From Alkalihalobacterium elongatum (lineage in GTDB: Bacteria; Bacillota; Bacilli; Bacillales; Bacillaceae_F): a stretch of DNA of 64,000 nucleotides. The DNA is taken from assembly GCF_019024285.1 (NCBI RefSeq), contig NZ_WMKZ01000001.1, forward strand, positions 1-64,000, written 5' to 3'. A model generated the notes under the pieces. The model worked only from the letters and a program-made list of their open reading frames with translations. It searched no databases and was not told the origin of the DNA. The translations under genes and the position numbers were made by a program. Positions 52,498-62,035 of this stretch are shown here, piece after piece. Within the stretch, counting starts at the first letter, position 1, and every line of letters begins with the position of its first letter.

Positions 52498-53784
52498 TTA
52501 GTAGACTATGTCTTTATATTCATCTTCAATAACTTGTAGCCCTAGTGTAAAATGATCAAATAAAATTTCTTTAACTAGCGTTACATGATCTTTATTACAA
52601 TGAATGACGAGGACAACCTCACCGCCTTCTCCCTTTTTCTTTTTTGCTTTGAACTGTTTTTTTCTAATAAATAAATCGAGTAAAAAACCAGCTCCACAGC
52701 CAACAAATAGACCAATTAACCCCCATAAAATAGGACCGCCTGAAAGTACAAAACCATATATAACTCCAAATAATGAAAAAACTGTTCCTATGGAAAAGGT
52801 CATATCTAAAAGAGAAAAACCTGAACCACGAATGATTTCACTATTCTTCTTTTGCTTTATCTTTTCTGTTAGAGGGACCGTAAAAATATTTTCTTTACTG
52901 ATTCCATGCTTTTCAAGTTCTTTAATTGCCAATTCTAAATAGACTGTATGATCAAAAGATGCAACAACGTTCATTTCCCCACTTCTTTCTGAGAATAAAC
53001 TTATTTTCTCTTTAAAAGATATATTTTGATATTCGTTCATCAAAAAATTACTTTGTTGCTTCACCATTAATTTGTTATAGCTTTCACATTGTAAATACGA
53101 TGCGTAAGCTGCATAGCCATAGATAGACGGTAAAAATAATATCCATTGCGGATGAAGAATATTTGACGCTGAATGGAATTCTCCTATAAATGTATGATGG
53201 ATGGCTGGTAAAAAATTTGCAAAATATAAAACTATAAGAAACCAAATGAGTATATAAAAACCTGATGGCAATCTATTGATGTAAAGATGTCCTAAACCAG
53301 GCGTAATAAACGACCAGAAAAGCGCTAACCAAGGCTTTCGTTTATCAAGGTAATTATTTTCAATACCAGTAATTGTTATTGGATTTATTTCATCGAAGGC
53401 TTGTGGCGTTTGGTCCGCTAAAATTGCATATTTATTCAAATCAATTGTAACTCTTCTGCTATCCCAAATAGCATACATATAAACAGGAATGTACAGCAAA
53501 ACCCATTTTACATCAACCACTTGAACGGCGTCCTCGAATCTCCCTGTAAATGTGTATACTATTGCAGTATTAATATTAGCGTTAACATTCACAGCGAATT
53601 CCCAAATGATCAGGATAAAACCTTTTAAATATCTACATAGCATTACATGTCCAAATCCAGGTAAAGCTGCAGACCACCACATGATAACTGTAGGGTTCCT
53701 AATTTCTACAATGTTGTAATTATAAGGTGTCACAACTCCTTTTTGATAACGGACTTTCTTTCGAGTTAAATTTGTACCTAACAT
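52498..53784 (-). CDS. Membrane protein with duplicated PGxGH unit and YflT-like end
   Basis: 428 residues. Two similar helical hairpins: WWSAALPGFGHVMLCRYLKG (about 35-60) and LFWSFITPGLGHLYINRLPS (about 150-175), each followed by membrane helices. The last 150 residues read EMNVVASFDHTVYLELAIKE, then a Gly-rich segment GPILWGLIGLFVGCGAGFLL and GEGGEVVLVIHCNKDHVTLV, like general stress YflT/GS17M. Function unknown. GGAGA site. Confidence 0.68.
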   Translation of the reverse strand: MLGTNLTRKKVRYQKGVVTPYNYNIVEIRNPTVIMWWSAALPGFGHVMLCRYLKGFILIIWEFAVNVNANINTAIVYTFTGRFEDAVQVVDVKWVLLYIPVYMYAIWDSRRVTIDLNKYAILADQTPQAFDEINPITITGIENNYLDKRKPWLALFWSFITPGLGHLYINRLPSGFYILIWFLIVLYFANFLPAIHHTFIGEFHSASNILHPQWILFLPSIYGYAAYASYLQCESYNKLMVKQQSNFLMNEYQNISFKEKISLFSERSGEMNVVASFDHTVYLELAIKELEKHGISKENIFTVPLTEKIKQKKNSEIIRGSGFSLLDMTFSIGTVFSLFGVIYGFVLSGGPILWGLIGLFVGCGAGFLLDLFIRKKQFKAKKKKGEGGEVVLVIHCNKDHVTLVKEILFDHFTLGLQVIEDEYKDIVY

Positions 53785-53872
53785 TTCATCTCCAATTTAT
53801 GTGTTTTTTTATAGTATTTAGAAAAACTTATTAACTATACATTACCCCTAACAAATATTTACTGTTAACACA

Positions 53873-53908
53873 AAAAAACACCAACCTCGTTTCTTAGGTT
53901 GGTGTTTA
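53873..53908 (-). terminator. Terminator after serA
   Basis: AAACACCAACCTAAG / AGGTTGGTGTTT stem with seven-base T run. Confidence 0.9.
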
Positions 53909-53931
53909 AGCTTTAGTACTATTTTATTTTC

Positions 53932-55134
53932 TTAGATAATTCGAATAGTTACCATTCCCGCAATTTGTTTTAGTTGCTCTTGAATAGCAGGGATTGTATC
54001 ACCATTTACTTCACTATCGATATCAACCATTGTGTACGCATATTCTCCACGGCTTCTATTTACCATGTCTGCGATGTTCAAGTTATAGTTTGAGATCGCA
54101 GTCGTAATTTGACCTACCATATTTGGTACGTTCTTGTGGAATGCTGCAACACGTTTCTTACCAGTATATGGAAGCGAAGCGTTTGGTAAGTTTACAGAGT
54201 TTTTGATGTTTCCTGTTTCTAAAAATTCTTTTACTTGGCGAGAAGCCATAACCGCACAGTTTTCTTCAGATTCTTGTGTAGATGCACCTAGATGAGGAAT
54301 AGGTACAGTGTTTTTCATTTTTAACACATTTTCATTCGGGAAGTCTGTAATGTACTTTCCTACTTTTCCACTTTCAAGAGCCTCTGCCATATCCGCTTCA
54401 TTTACAAGCTCACCACGTGAGAAGTTTAAAATATGCACACCATCTTTCATGATTGCAAACGTCTCTTTATTAAACATTCCTCTTGTATCATCAGTTAATG
54501 GAACGTGTACTGTGATGTAGTCAGAATAAGCATACACTTCTTCAATTGACATGGCACGTTGTACGTTACGAGATAAGCTCCATGCTGTATCCACAGAAAT
54601 GAACGGGTCATAACCAATTACATCCATATCTAAATCAAGAGCGTCATTTGCAACAAGTGCACCAATTGCACCTAGTCCGATAACGCCTAATGTTTTACCT
54701 TTAATTTCTTTACCTACAAATTGCTTCTTACCAGCTTCAACAAGCTTTGGAATTTGATCGCCTTGACCGTCAAGTGCTTTCGTCCAAACAACACCTGCAA
54801 AAAGATTACGAGAAGAAGCCATTAATGAAGTAAGAACCATCTCTTTTACAGCATTCGCATTAGCACCTGGCGTGTTAAATACAGCAATACCTCTTTCTGT
54901 ACATTTCTCAACTGGGATGTTATTCACACCTGCACCAGCACGAGCGATTGCTTTTAAATTATCTCCAAGCTCCATTGCATGCATATTAAAACTACGAACG
55001 ACAATCGCATCAGGATTTTCACTATCGTTGTCGATCGTAAAATTCTCCTGATCAAATACTTTCAAACCGCGTTCTGCGATATTATTTAACGTCTTAATTG
55101 TTTTAACCTTATCCTTTAGAATAGTTGTGCTCAT
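53932..55134 (-). CDS. serA: D-3-phosphoglycerate dehydrogenase
   Basis: 400 residues. First committed step of serine synthesis. NAD loop GVIGLGAIGALVANDA; active-site Arg in NFSRGELV, Glu further on, His in PHLGASTQESEE. C-terminal ACT domain from about 325 (VAAFHKNVPNMVGQITTAIS). Lacks the long ASB domain. Start ATG with GGGGAGAGAG. A ZTP riboswitch precedes it. Confidence 0.96.
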   Translation of the reverse strand: MSTTILKDKVKTIKTLNNIAERGLKVFDQENFTIDNDSENPDAIVVRSFNMHAMELGDNLKAIARAGAGVNNIPVEKCTERGIAVFNTPGANANAVKEMVLTSLMASSRNLFAGVVWTKALDGQGDQIPKLVEAGKKQFVGKEIKGKTLGVIGLGAIGALVANDALDLDMDVIGYDPFISVDTAWSLSRNVQRAMSIEEVYAYSDYITVHVPLTDDTRGMFNKETFAIMKDGVHILNFSRGELVNEADMAEALESGKVGKYITDFPNENVLKMKNTVPIPHLGASTQESEENCAVMASRQVKEFLETGNIKNSVNLPNASLPYTGKKRVAAFHKNVPNMVGQITTAISNYNLNIADMVNRSRGEYAYTMVDIDSEVNGDTIPAIQEQLKQIAGMVTIRII

Positions 55135-55275
55135 GTGCGTCTCTCTCCCCTAATTTTTTATGTGTTTTGAAAATCTTAATGTATTAGTGTAGTTGAAATC
55201 AAGTGTTTTTTCTTCATTTTCTAAAAAATCTGAAATCAAAGAGTGTTAACCGCTTGAATATCCCCTCCTAATAAA

Positions 55276-55316
55276 CAGAAAGAGGTAAAGGAATTATTTT
55301 ACATTCCCTTACCTCT
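55276..55316 (-). terminator. Riboswitch terminator before serA
   Basis: AGAGGTAAGGGAAT / ATTCCTTTACCTCT stem followed by TTTCTGTTTATT. Its 5' arm begins within the aptamer end. Confidence 0.85.
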
Positions 55317-55386
55317 GCCCAGGCGAACGGCTTCGACACTATGTGCTCCCTCACGGTACTCCGTGTTTCGCCAGTTACACATAGCC
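55316..55386 (-). ncRNA. ZTP (pfl) riboswitch
   Basis: On the minus strand: GGCTATGTGTAACTGGCG, then GAGTACCGTGAGGGAGC, then GCCGTTCGCCTGGGCA. These are the conserved core elements of the pfl RNA, which binds ZTP/ZMP and turns on one-carbon genes when 10-formyl-THF runs low. A terminator hairpin overlaps its 3' end. Upstream (55387-55643) only promoter-like sequence. Confidence 0.93.
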
Positions 55387-55601
55387 TTTAAATTTGATTT
55401 CATTTTATCAGACTCTTCAATAACCTTCAACACCCTTTTTATATGTAAGCGTTTTTATTTCAAAAAAATTTTTTTCAGCTTAACACGATGTTATATTTAC
55501 TGAAGTTGGGATTGAGTTATCATCCTAAAAATGGTTTTTTTTTTTCAATTATCTTGTTAAAACTTACTATCTAAATTCATGAGAAAATTAAAAATAAAAT
55601 A

Positions 55602-55634
55602 ACGTACAAATATATGAACAGCATTTGTACGTTT
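55602..55634 (-). terminator. Terminator after DUF1540 gene
   Basis: AACGTACAAAT / ATTTGTACGTT stem with T-tail. Confidence 0.85.
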
Positions 55635-55643
55635 TGAATTCAA

Positions 55644-55859
55644 TTATTTCTTGTATTTTGGCTTAAACGTTTTACAACAGGTTTCTGCCGAATGCGAAAC
55701 TTCATCTTGATGATTCTTTTCATTTAATTCAGAAGCCATTTCTGTATCATATCTCGCATGATTGTCGAGCTCGACCATAATTTTTTCTGCAGTACAAATA
55801 TTACCTTCCCCGTAATACGTACAATTAGATATCGCACAAGACACTTCTACTTTAGGCAT
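55644..55859 (-). CDS. DUF1540 Cys-rich protein
   Basis: 71 residues. VEVSCAISNCTYYGEGNICTAEKIMVE start and SAETCCKTFKPK end: the four-Cys pattern of DUF1540, a likely metal-binding domain common in spore formers. Function unknown. GGGGG site. Confidence 0.88.
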   Translation of the reverse strand: MPKVEVSCAISNCTYYGEGNICTAEKIMVELDNHARYDTEMASELNEKNHQDEVSHSAETCCKTFKPKYKK

Positions 55860-56023
55860 GTAAAGAACCCCCTAATTTTTCATTCTGTCTTTCATAGACT
55901 ATTTTCTGCAATCGTCTTTTTTTTACTCGTCAAAGACATAATAATTAAATTGTGGGGGAGAATGAAATAAGATTAAATTTTTCATGCATAACGTGTAGCT
56001 TATTAAATAAACCAGCCATATAA

Positions 56024-56064
56024 AAAATGGAAGGATTTATGTACTAAATACATTGTCCCTTCCA
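56024..56064 (-). terminator. Terminator after OB-like gene
   Basis: TGGAAGGGACAATG / ATCCTTCCA stem with six T on the minus strand. Confidence 0.65.
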
Positions 56065-56071
56065 CAAGTCA

Positions 56072-57217
56072 TTATTCCATGGGCTCGAAACTCCAACAGA
56101 GTATTTTAATTTGATGATCGTTATGCTGTACCAAATCTTCAAATTTTTCTTTCATCCGGTATACTTTACCTGTTCCAATCACAAAATCTCCTTTTCCTAA
56201 GTTCCACTTTTGATTCATCACTTCAAAGTATTCATGAGGAATTTCGATTGGCATGCATCCTACACCGTCATCAATCATTAACGAAACAAAGTGACCCTCT
56301 TGTTCTGTGTCAGTATGCCAATTTTTTGAATCAACAATTTCACTAATTTTACCGCCAACTGTTACAGTCTCTCCGTGTGCATAATTCAGAATAATATCCT
56401 CACTGAAAGCACTTATTCGTTGTTTTAGAACGTTATACACATCAACATTGGAAAACGTAATAAAGTTACCTTTGTTCTTGACTTTGGTTATACTCGTTCC
56501 AATGAATTTAAAGATAACTTGTTGACGATCTTCCCTTAACCTAGGAATATGCAAAATGTGTAAGGTAGCATTTATGGAAATAACATCCCCCAGTTTGTAG
56601 TTCCGTTTTAATCGAAGAGCAGGACCAGCTGTTAATTCAACTGAATTTGTCTTACTATAACCATCATCTAAATAGACAATGAGACTTGGCTGACTATAAA
56701 AATAATGATCGTCGCTAAGCTCGACAATTTTTGTTATTCGGCCTCCAACGACAACCCTACTGTTATTTTCAAACTGAGCGATCACATCGTGAAATGGGGG
56801 GATGATTTCTCGTTTCCCCTCGTAAATATTAAGGTGGGTTGGATATTGACCAAATTCATCACTAAACTGCTTTATTTTCTGGCAAATAACTTTCACACCA
56901 TTTGAATAATTAGTTTCTGGATCCTCTACTAGAATACCTTCTGCTAAAATAATTACACCACTTTTGTATGGTTTAACACTAGCTTTTATAATTTCTGATG
57001 GCACTTCAAGTTTAATTGTACCTTGGTTTTTTAAGTAAATGACTACAGTGTCTGAGTCACTATTGTCAATAAAGACTATAACGCCTCCTACTTTAACCTT
57101 TTTATCGATATATGGTTCTTTATCTATTTCGGTTATCGCTTCATAATCAAAAAAATCAAAATGGTGAAAATCAGCCCATTCATTGATTAAAGTAGATAAC
57201 ACTGACCCCTTTTCCAA
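56072..57217 (-). CDS. Protein with three OB-like repeats
   Basis: 381 residues from TTG at 57217 (AAGGGG 9 bases upstream). Three copies of the same plan: VKVGGVIVFIDNSDSDTVVI (about 40), VVVGGRITKIVELSDDHYFY (about 160) and VTVGGKISEIVDSKNWHTDT (about 285), each a strand-Gly-Gly-strand then 'D/Y-L-x-D-G' type barrel with Lys/Arg. This is the look of OB folds, as in nucleic-acid-binding proteins. No catalytic motif. Promoter unclear; role unknown. Confidence 0.65.
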   Translation of the reverse strand: MEKGSVLSTLINEWADFHHFDFFDYEAITEIDKEPYIDKKVKVGGVIVFIDNSDSDTVVIYLKNQGTIKLEVPSEIIKASVKPYKSGVIILAEGILVEDPETNYSNGVKVICQKIKQFSDEFGQYPTHLNIYEGKREIIPPFHDVIAQFENNSRVVVGGRITKIVELSDDHYFYSQPSLIVYLDDGYSKTNSVELTAGPALRLKRNYKLGDVISINATLHILHIPRLREDRQQVIFKFIGTSITKVKNKGNFITFSNVDVYNVLKQRISAFSEDIILNYAHGETVTVGGKISEIVDSKNWHTDTEQEGHFVSLMIDDGVGCMPIEIPHEYFEVMNQKWNLGKGDFVIGTGKVYRMKEKFEDLVQHNDHQIKILCWSFEPME

Positions 57218-57531
57218 TGAAATCAACCCCTTCTTTGCAAGCTCCTTTAGGTTTGTCTATTTATGATATCTGTAAAACTTTAACCTCTGTATGGTTTTTA
57301 CAGTTTTTCCACCTCTATTATCTATATTTTATGTGGAAGAATAGACTTCATGCTAGAACTACTACATTATAGTCTAGTATGTTTTTCTGGAAGTGTAAGC
57401 TAGACAAAAGATGGATTTCATTAATATTACTTATAGTAATAATTTCCATATTTTTAAAGAATAGTTGCTTTTGTACTACATTATGAATAAAAACACCAAC
57501 AAAAAGTTGGTGCTTCTAGTTAGAACGATGT
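57218..57531. other. Gap between OB-like gene and meta-cleavage operon
   Basis: No gene. Holds the promoter of the OB-like gene and the operon terminator at 57488-57516. Otherwise A/T-rich. Confidence 0.4.
57488..57516 (-). terminator. Terminator of meta-cleavage operon
   Basis: GCACCAAC / GTTGGTGTTTTT hairpin with T-run right after the HMSD stop. Confidence 0.88.
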
Positions 57532-59007
57532 TTATTTTAGGGCAATACATATATTTTTGGCTTCCGTAAAAAATTCAAGACTATGATGTCCACCTTCTCT
57601 ACCAATTCCACTCTTTTTAAAACCGCCGAATGGAGCACGAAGGTCACGGATAAACCAGCAATTCACCCAGATCGTACCTGCACGAACGTGATGAGAAATA
57701 CGGTGCGCACGCTGTAAGTTGTCTGTCCAAACAACACCGTTTAAACCGTAATCAGTGTTGTTTGCAATCTCTAATGCTTCTTCTTCAGTTTCGAATGGGA
57801 TTATTGTGACGACTGGCCCAAATATTTCTTCTTGGCATATACGAGCGTTGGGATTTTCTTGAATGTAAATCGTCGGCTCTAAATAATAGCCATTTTCTAA
57901 ATGACTTGGGAGTACTGGACGCTTTCCACCGTAAACTAACGTAGCATTTTCCTGTTTAGCAATTTCTAAATAACTAGTAACTTTATTGTAGTGTTCTTCA
58001 CTGACAACTGGCCCCATATTCGTTGTTCGGTCTTGTGGGTCACCAACTTTAAGTTCGGAAGCAGCTTTTTTAAAGCGCTCAACAAACTCATCCATAATCG
58101 ACCGTTGTACTAAAATTCGTGAGCCTGCTAAACATACCTGCCCTGAATTTAGAAAAGCTGCTTGAATGGAAACAGGAATTGTTTTATCTAGATTGGCATC
58201 TTCAAAAACGATGTTGGCAGCTTTGCCCCCTAATTCAAACGCTACTCGCTTTAAAGTATCGGCACCATTTTTCATAATCGCTTTTCCAGTAGTTGTTTCT
58301 CCTGTAAATGAGATTAAATCGACCTCTGGATGAGTAGTCAAGTACTCTCCTGTAGAGTTCGAACCAAACCCTTGGATGACATTAACAACACCGTCAGGAA
58401 TGCCTGCTTCCTTCGCAATTTCTCCAAGAAGAGAAACGGTTAACGGCGTAATTTCAGCTGGTTTAATGACAGCCGTATTACCTGCTGCAAGACACGGTCC
58501 TAGCTTCCATGTTGTGAGCATAAATGGTAAATTCCAAGGGGTAATTAGTCCAGCTACCCCAACGGGCTCATAGCGGGTGTAATTTAAATATTCATCCCCC
58601 ATTGGATAGACTTCCCCACCTTGCTTTTCCATAAAATCGGCAAAAAAGGTTAAGTTATGTGCTGCTCTCGGAATTTCTTTTTCAAGTGCAACAGGATATG
58701 GTTTTCCAACATCCATCGCTTCAAGGCGAGCCAGTTCTTCTTTTCGTTCTAAAATGATTTCACCCATGCGCCGTATTTTCGCACAACGTTCGGCCAAAGG
58801 CATTGTTCGCCAAGGACCATCCTCAAATGCTCTTCTAGCAGCACGACAAGCAGCGTCAACATCCTCATATGAAGCCTCATGAACCCGTGCGATAACTTGC
58901 TGTGTAGCGGGATTTTTCACTTCGTAAGTAGAATTGGTACTTGATTGGATGTACTCTCCATCAATATATAACTTGACTTCTTTTATGTCAGTTTGGACTT
59001 CTTGCAT
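57532..59007 (-). CDS. dmpC: 2-Hydroxymuconic semialdehyde dehydrogenase
   Basis: 491 residues from Met at 59007 (AAGGGGTGA site). Aldehyde dehydrogenase: cofactor ITPWNLPFMLTTWKL, catalytic Glu in FELGGKAANI, catalytic Cys in SGQVCLAGSR. The end WVNCWFIRDLRAPFGG GFKKSGIGREGG is characteristic of HMSD. Oxidises the semialdehyde formed by catechol meta-cleavage (NAD-dependent) to 2-hydroxymuconate, the substrate of the tautomerase encoded just upstream. Confidence 0.93.
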   Translation of the reverse strand: MQEVQTDIKEVKLYIDGEYIQSSTNSTYEVKNPATQQVIARVHEASYEDVDAACRAARRAFEDGPWRTMPLAERCAKIRRMGEIILERKEELARLEAMDVGKPYPVALEKEIPRAAHNLTFFADFMEKQGGEVYPMGDEYLNYTRYEPVGVAGLITPWNLPFMLTTWKLGPCLAAGNTAVIKPAEITPLTVSLLGEIAKEAGIPDGVVNVIQGFGSNSTGEYLTTHPEVDLISFTGETTTGKAIMKNGADTLKRVAFELGGKAANIVFEDANLDKTIPVSIQAAFLNSGQVCLAGSRILVQRSIMDEFVERFKKAASELKVGDPQDRTTNMGPVVSEEHYNKVTSYLEIAKQENATLVYGGKRPVLPSHLENGYYLEPTIYIQENPNARICQEEIFGPVVTIIPFETEEEALEIANNTDYGLNGVVWTDNLQRAHRISHHVRAGTIWVNCWFIRDLRAPFGGFKKSGIGREGGHHSLEFFTEAKNICIALK

Positions 59008-59012
59008 ATTAC

Positions 59013-59219
59013 TCACCCCTTCGTTACATTTTGTTTGCGTTTTGCTACCGATTCTCCAGCTATTCCCCAATGATTACTTGGCATTTCTTGAATGAGCACA
59101 CGTACATTTTCAAGCGGAGCCTCTAACACGTCTGCGACTAAATGACTAACTTCTTTAATTAATCGTTCTTTCTTTTCTGGTGTCCGCCCTTCAAGAATGT
59201 TGATTTGAATAAATGGCAT
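59013..59219 (-). CDS. dmpI: 4-Oxalocrotonate tautomerase
   Basis: 68 residues from Met at 59219 (AAAGGGG). Mature protein begins with Pro (MPFIQINILEGR), the catalytic base of the family; later KKERLIKEVSHLVAD and VRVLIQEMPSNHWG. Converts 2-hydroxymuconate to 2-oxo-3-hexenedioate. Between decarboxylase and dehydrogenase genes in the operon. Confidence 0.93.
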   Translation of the reverse strand: MPFIQINILEGRTPEKKERLIKEVSHLVADVLEAPLENVRVLIQEMPSNHWGIAGESVAKRKQNVTKG

Positions 59220-59246
59220 CGTAAAACCCCTTTCTCCTCGAATCAT

Positions 59247-60038
59247 TTAGTTTGTAAAGCTCGCTTCTACTGAACCGATTCGGTCAAAACTTACCGAAAA
59301 ATGATCTCCACTTTCGATCGAGAAGGCTTCTGACAGTGCCCCGCTTAAGACAACTTCACCTGGTTTTATACTTTGACCTTTTTTCACCAAACGATTAACC
59401 ATCCAAGCGACTGCTCTTGCGGGATGTCCCATTACAGATGCTCCTGCACTTGTGGTTACAATCTCGCCATTCTTTTTAAACACCATTCCCATTAATCGAA
59501 TATCAATATCACTAACTGGGGTTAATCTATCTGAAATTAAGTATCGTGAGGAGGAAGAATTATCTGCAACAACGTCTGGGAGTGTAAATTTAAAATTACG
59601 GTAGCGACTATCAATAATCTCCATTGCTGGTGCAATATATGCTGTTGCTGCTAAAATATCAGTTACCGTTACGATCGGGCCCTTTACTTCTTTATTAAAG
59701 ATAAAAGCGATTTCAGGTTCGATTTTAGGATGGATAAGAGGCTCTAGCGAAATTTTTTCGCCTTCAAACAATTGCATATTGTCTAGTAGAACACCGTATG
59801 TCGGTTCATGAACGCCCATCATTTCTTGTTTCGCTCGACTTGTTAAGCCTAATTTTCTTCCAGTGACCTTAGCATTTCCTTCCTTACATTTTGTTTCTAT
59901 TAATCTTTCTTGAACTTCATACGCTAATTCCATATCAAGCTCTGGAAATTCATCGACGAATTTATTTACTTCCAGCCGTTCTCTTTCAGCATTTATTAAT
60001 TCGCGGACGATATGATCAATAATGTCTGTTTTTATCAT
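59247..60038 (-). CDS. dmpH: 2-Oxo-3-hexenedioate decarboxylase
   Basis: 263 residues from Met at 60038. DmpH-like: GRKLGLTSRAKQEMMGV, LIHPKIEPEIAFIF, IDSRYRNFKFTLPDVVADN, SAGASVMGHPA. It works with the hydratase encoded at 62022-62825 to give 2-oxopent-4-enoate. The order E-F-G-H-I matches the Pseudomonas dmp operon and separates it from the paralogue at 62022. Confidence 0.9.
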   Translation of the reverse strand: MIKTDIIDHIVRELINAERERLEVNKFVDEFPELDMELAYEVQERLIETKCKEGNAKVTGRKLGLTSRAKQEMMGVHEPTYGVLLDNMQLFEGEKISLEPLIHPKIEPEIAFIFNKEVKGPIVTVTDILAATAYIAPAMEIIDSRYRNFKFTLPDVVADNSSSSRYLISDRLTPVSDIDIRLMGMVFKKNGEIVTTSAGASVMGHPARAVAWMVNRLVKKGQSIKPGEVVLSGALSEAFSIESGDHFSVSFDRIGSVEASFTN

Positions 60039-60061
60039 AGCTTCATCCACCTTTCTGATTT

Positions 60062-61078
60062 TTAAATCGAAAGCTGCTTTTTTTCGGCGATTTGTCTCGC
60101 CACATCATAGATAAGATCTTCTTGCCCACCAATTGCTTTCATTCGACCAAGTTCAATTAAAATGTCACGCTCATCGACATTGAACTTTTCAGCTGCATCT
60201 TGCGTGAATAATAAAAAGCTGGAATATACCCCTGAATACCCCATTATTAAGCTAGAACCAGTAATTTCCTGTGGTCGTGGCATAAACTTAGCGACAACAT
60301 CGTTTGCAACATCCATAATTGAAAATAACCGTATGCCCGTGTTATACCCCATCCGATCGAATACCGCTGCCATTACTTCGGTCTGTGTGTTTCCACTTCC
60401 AGCCCCTAGACAACGTAAGCTTCCATCTATATAGGTTGCCCCTGCTTCAACCGCTGCCATGGTATTCGCCATTGCTAATGACAGATTATTATGACCGTGG
60501 AAACCAATCTCACACGACAAATGTTCCTTTAAAGTTCGGATTCTTTGTTTAACTTCGTGAGGTAAAAAAGCTCCCGCTGAATCAGTCATATAGACAATTT
60601 CAGCACCGTAGCTTTCAAACAGCTTTGCCTGTTCTACCAATTTTTCAATTGGAGCCATATGAGCCATCATTAGGAAACCGACTGTCTTCAATCCTAGATT
60701 TCTACCTAACTCGATATGTTGTTTCGCTACATCAGCCTCTGTTACGTGTGTCGCGACCCGAACCATTTGTGCTCCTGCCTTTTTTGCCTCTTCAAGATCT
60801 TCTTTAATACCAATTCCAGGAAGCAATAAAACTGATACCTTCGCGTGACTACATTCCTCAGTAGCTGCCTCGATCAGTTTTAATTCATTAACTTTTGAAA
60901 AACCATATTGTAAAGAAGAACCGCCCAAACCATCACCGTGAGAAACCTCTAAGTACTCGACACCTGCTAGGTCTAACCCTTTGGCTACTTGTCGAACTTG
61001 TTCTTCAGTAAAAGCATGCCTCATCGAATGACTTCCGTCTCGTAAGGTCACATCTAGAATTTGTAGATCGCGTTTCAT
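60062..61078 (-). CDS. dmpG: 4-Hydroxy-2-oxovalerate aldolase
   Basis: 338 residues. DRE-TIM metallolyase: LDVTLRDGSHSMRHAF, YLEVSHGDGLGGSS, metal His pair in GFHGHNNLSLA. Splits 4-hydroxy-2-oxovalerate into pyruvate and acetaldehyde; partners the acetaldehyde dehydrogenase upstream, to which it channels acetaldehyde. GGAGTGA site. Confidence 0.95.
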   Translation of the reverse strand: MKRDLQILDVTLRDGSHSMRHAFTEEQVRQVAKGLDLAGVEYLEVSHGDGLGGSSLQYGFSKVNELKLIEAATEECSHAKVSVLLLPGIGIKEDLEEAKKAGAQMVRVATHVTEADVAKQHIELGRNLGLKTVGFLMMAHMAPIEKLVEQAKLFESYGAEIVYMTDSAGAFLPHEVKQRIRTLKEHLSCEIGFHGHNNLSLAMANTMAAVEAGATYIDGSLRCLGAGSGNTQTEVMAAVFDRMGYNTGIRLFSIMDVANDVVAKFMPRPQEITGSSLIMGYSGVYSSFLLFTQDAAEKFNVDERDILIELGRMKAIGGQEDLIYDVARQIAEKKQLSI

Positions 61079-61147
61079 GACTTCACTCCTCGCTATACAA
61101 ATTTTTTTCGTAGATAAACTGGTTAACTCTATTTTGTTAGTTTCACT

Positions 61148-62035
61148 TTAGAGGGAAGGATAACTCGATTGTTTTTGTTGCTTGGCTATCTCATTGCCAA
61201 CTCTTGCTGCTGCAGCTGTCATAATGTCTAAATTTCCAGAGTAAGGAGGGAAGAAATCTCCTGCCCCTTCAACTTCGATAAAAACAGATACTTTGTTGCC
61301 ATCAAAAACGGGTTTTCCACGCATTCGATAGCCTGGTACGTACTCCTGGACATTTTGAACCATTTTTTCTATCGATAAGGTAATTTCTTTTTCTTTTCCT
61401 AGCTCATCTACTAGAACATGGATTGTATCCCTCATAATAATTGGTGGTTCGGCAGGGTTTAATATAATTATCGCTTTTCCCTTTTTCGCCCCGCCGATTT
61501 TTTCAATCGCACGAGAAGTTGTTCTCGTAAACTCGTCTATGTTTGCTCTCGTTCCAGGTCCAGCACTTTTACTTGCTACTGTCGCGACAATTTCTGCATA
61601 CTCAACTGAACACACTTCGTTAATCGCATAAATGATTGGGATTGTTGCCTGACCTCCACATGTAACCATATTCACATTTTCAGCTTCTATATGCTCACCT
61701 AAATTTACTGATGGTACTACAAAAGGCCCAATAGCAGCAGGTGTTAAATCGATGACTCTTTTTCCTAAAGAAATAAGTCGCTGACTATGATGTAGGTGAG
61801 CTTTCGCAGTTGTAGCATCAAAGACAATATCGAAGAGATCTTGTAACTCTAGTAACCCTTCAATTCCTCGATCGGTAATTTCATAGCCCCTTTGTTTTGC
61901 ACGTAACAATCCTTCTGAGTGAGGGTCAATTCCGACCATGATTGCCATTTCTAAATGATCACTTCTCTCGACTTTATACATTAAGTCAGTTCCAATATTT
62001 CCCGAACCAATAATCGCCACTTTACTTTTTCTCAC
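61148..62035 (-). CDS. dmpF: Acetaldehyde dehydrogenase (acylating)
   Basis: 295 residues. Rossmann [16 protein letters not shown]; catalytic Cys in [31 protein letters not shown] and [21 protein letters not shown]-like end. Converts acetaldehyde and CoA to acetyl-CoA. GTG start with GGGAGGA. Start overlaps the hydratase stop by 14 bases. Confidence 0.95.
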   Translation of the reverse strand: MRKSKVAIIGSGNIGTDLMYKVERSDHLEMAIMVGIDPHSEGLLRAKQRGYEITDRGIEGLLELQDLFDIVFDATTAKAHLHHSQRLISLGKRVIDLTPAAIGPFVVPSVNLGEHIEAENVNMVTCGGQATIPIIYAINEVCSVEYAEIVATVASKSAGPGTRANIDEFTRTTSRAIEKIGGAKKGKAIIILNPAEPPIIMRDTIHVLVDELGKEKEITLSIEKMVQNVQEYVPGYRMRGKPVFDGNKVSVFIEVEGAGDFFPPYSGNLDIMTAAAARVGNEIAKQQKQSSYPSL

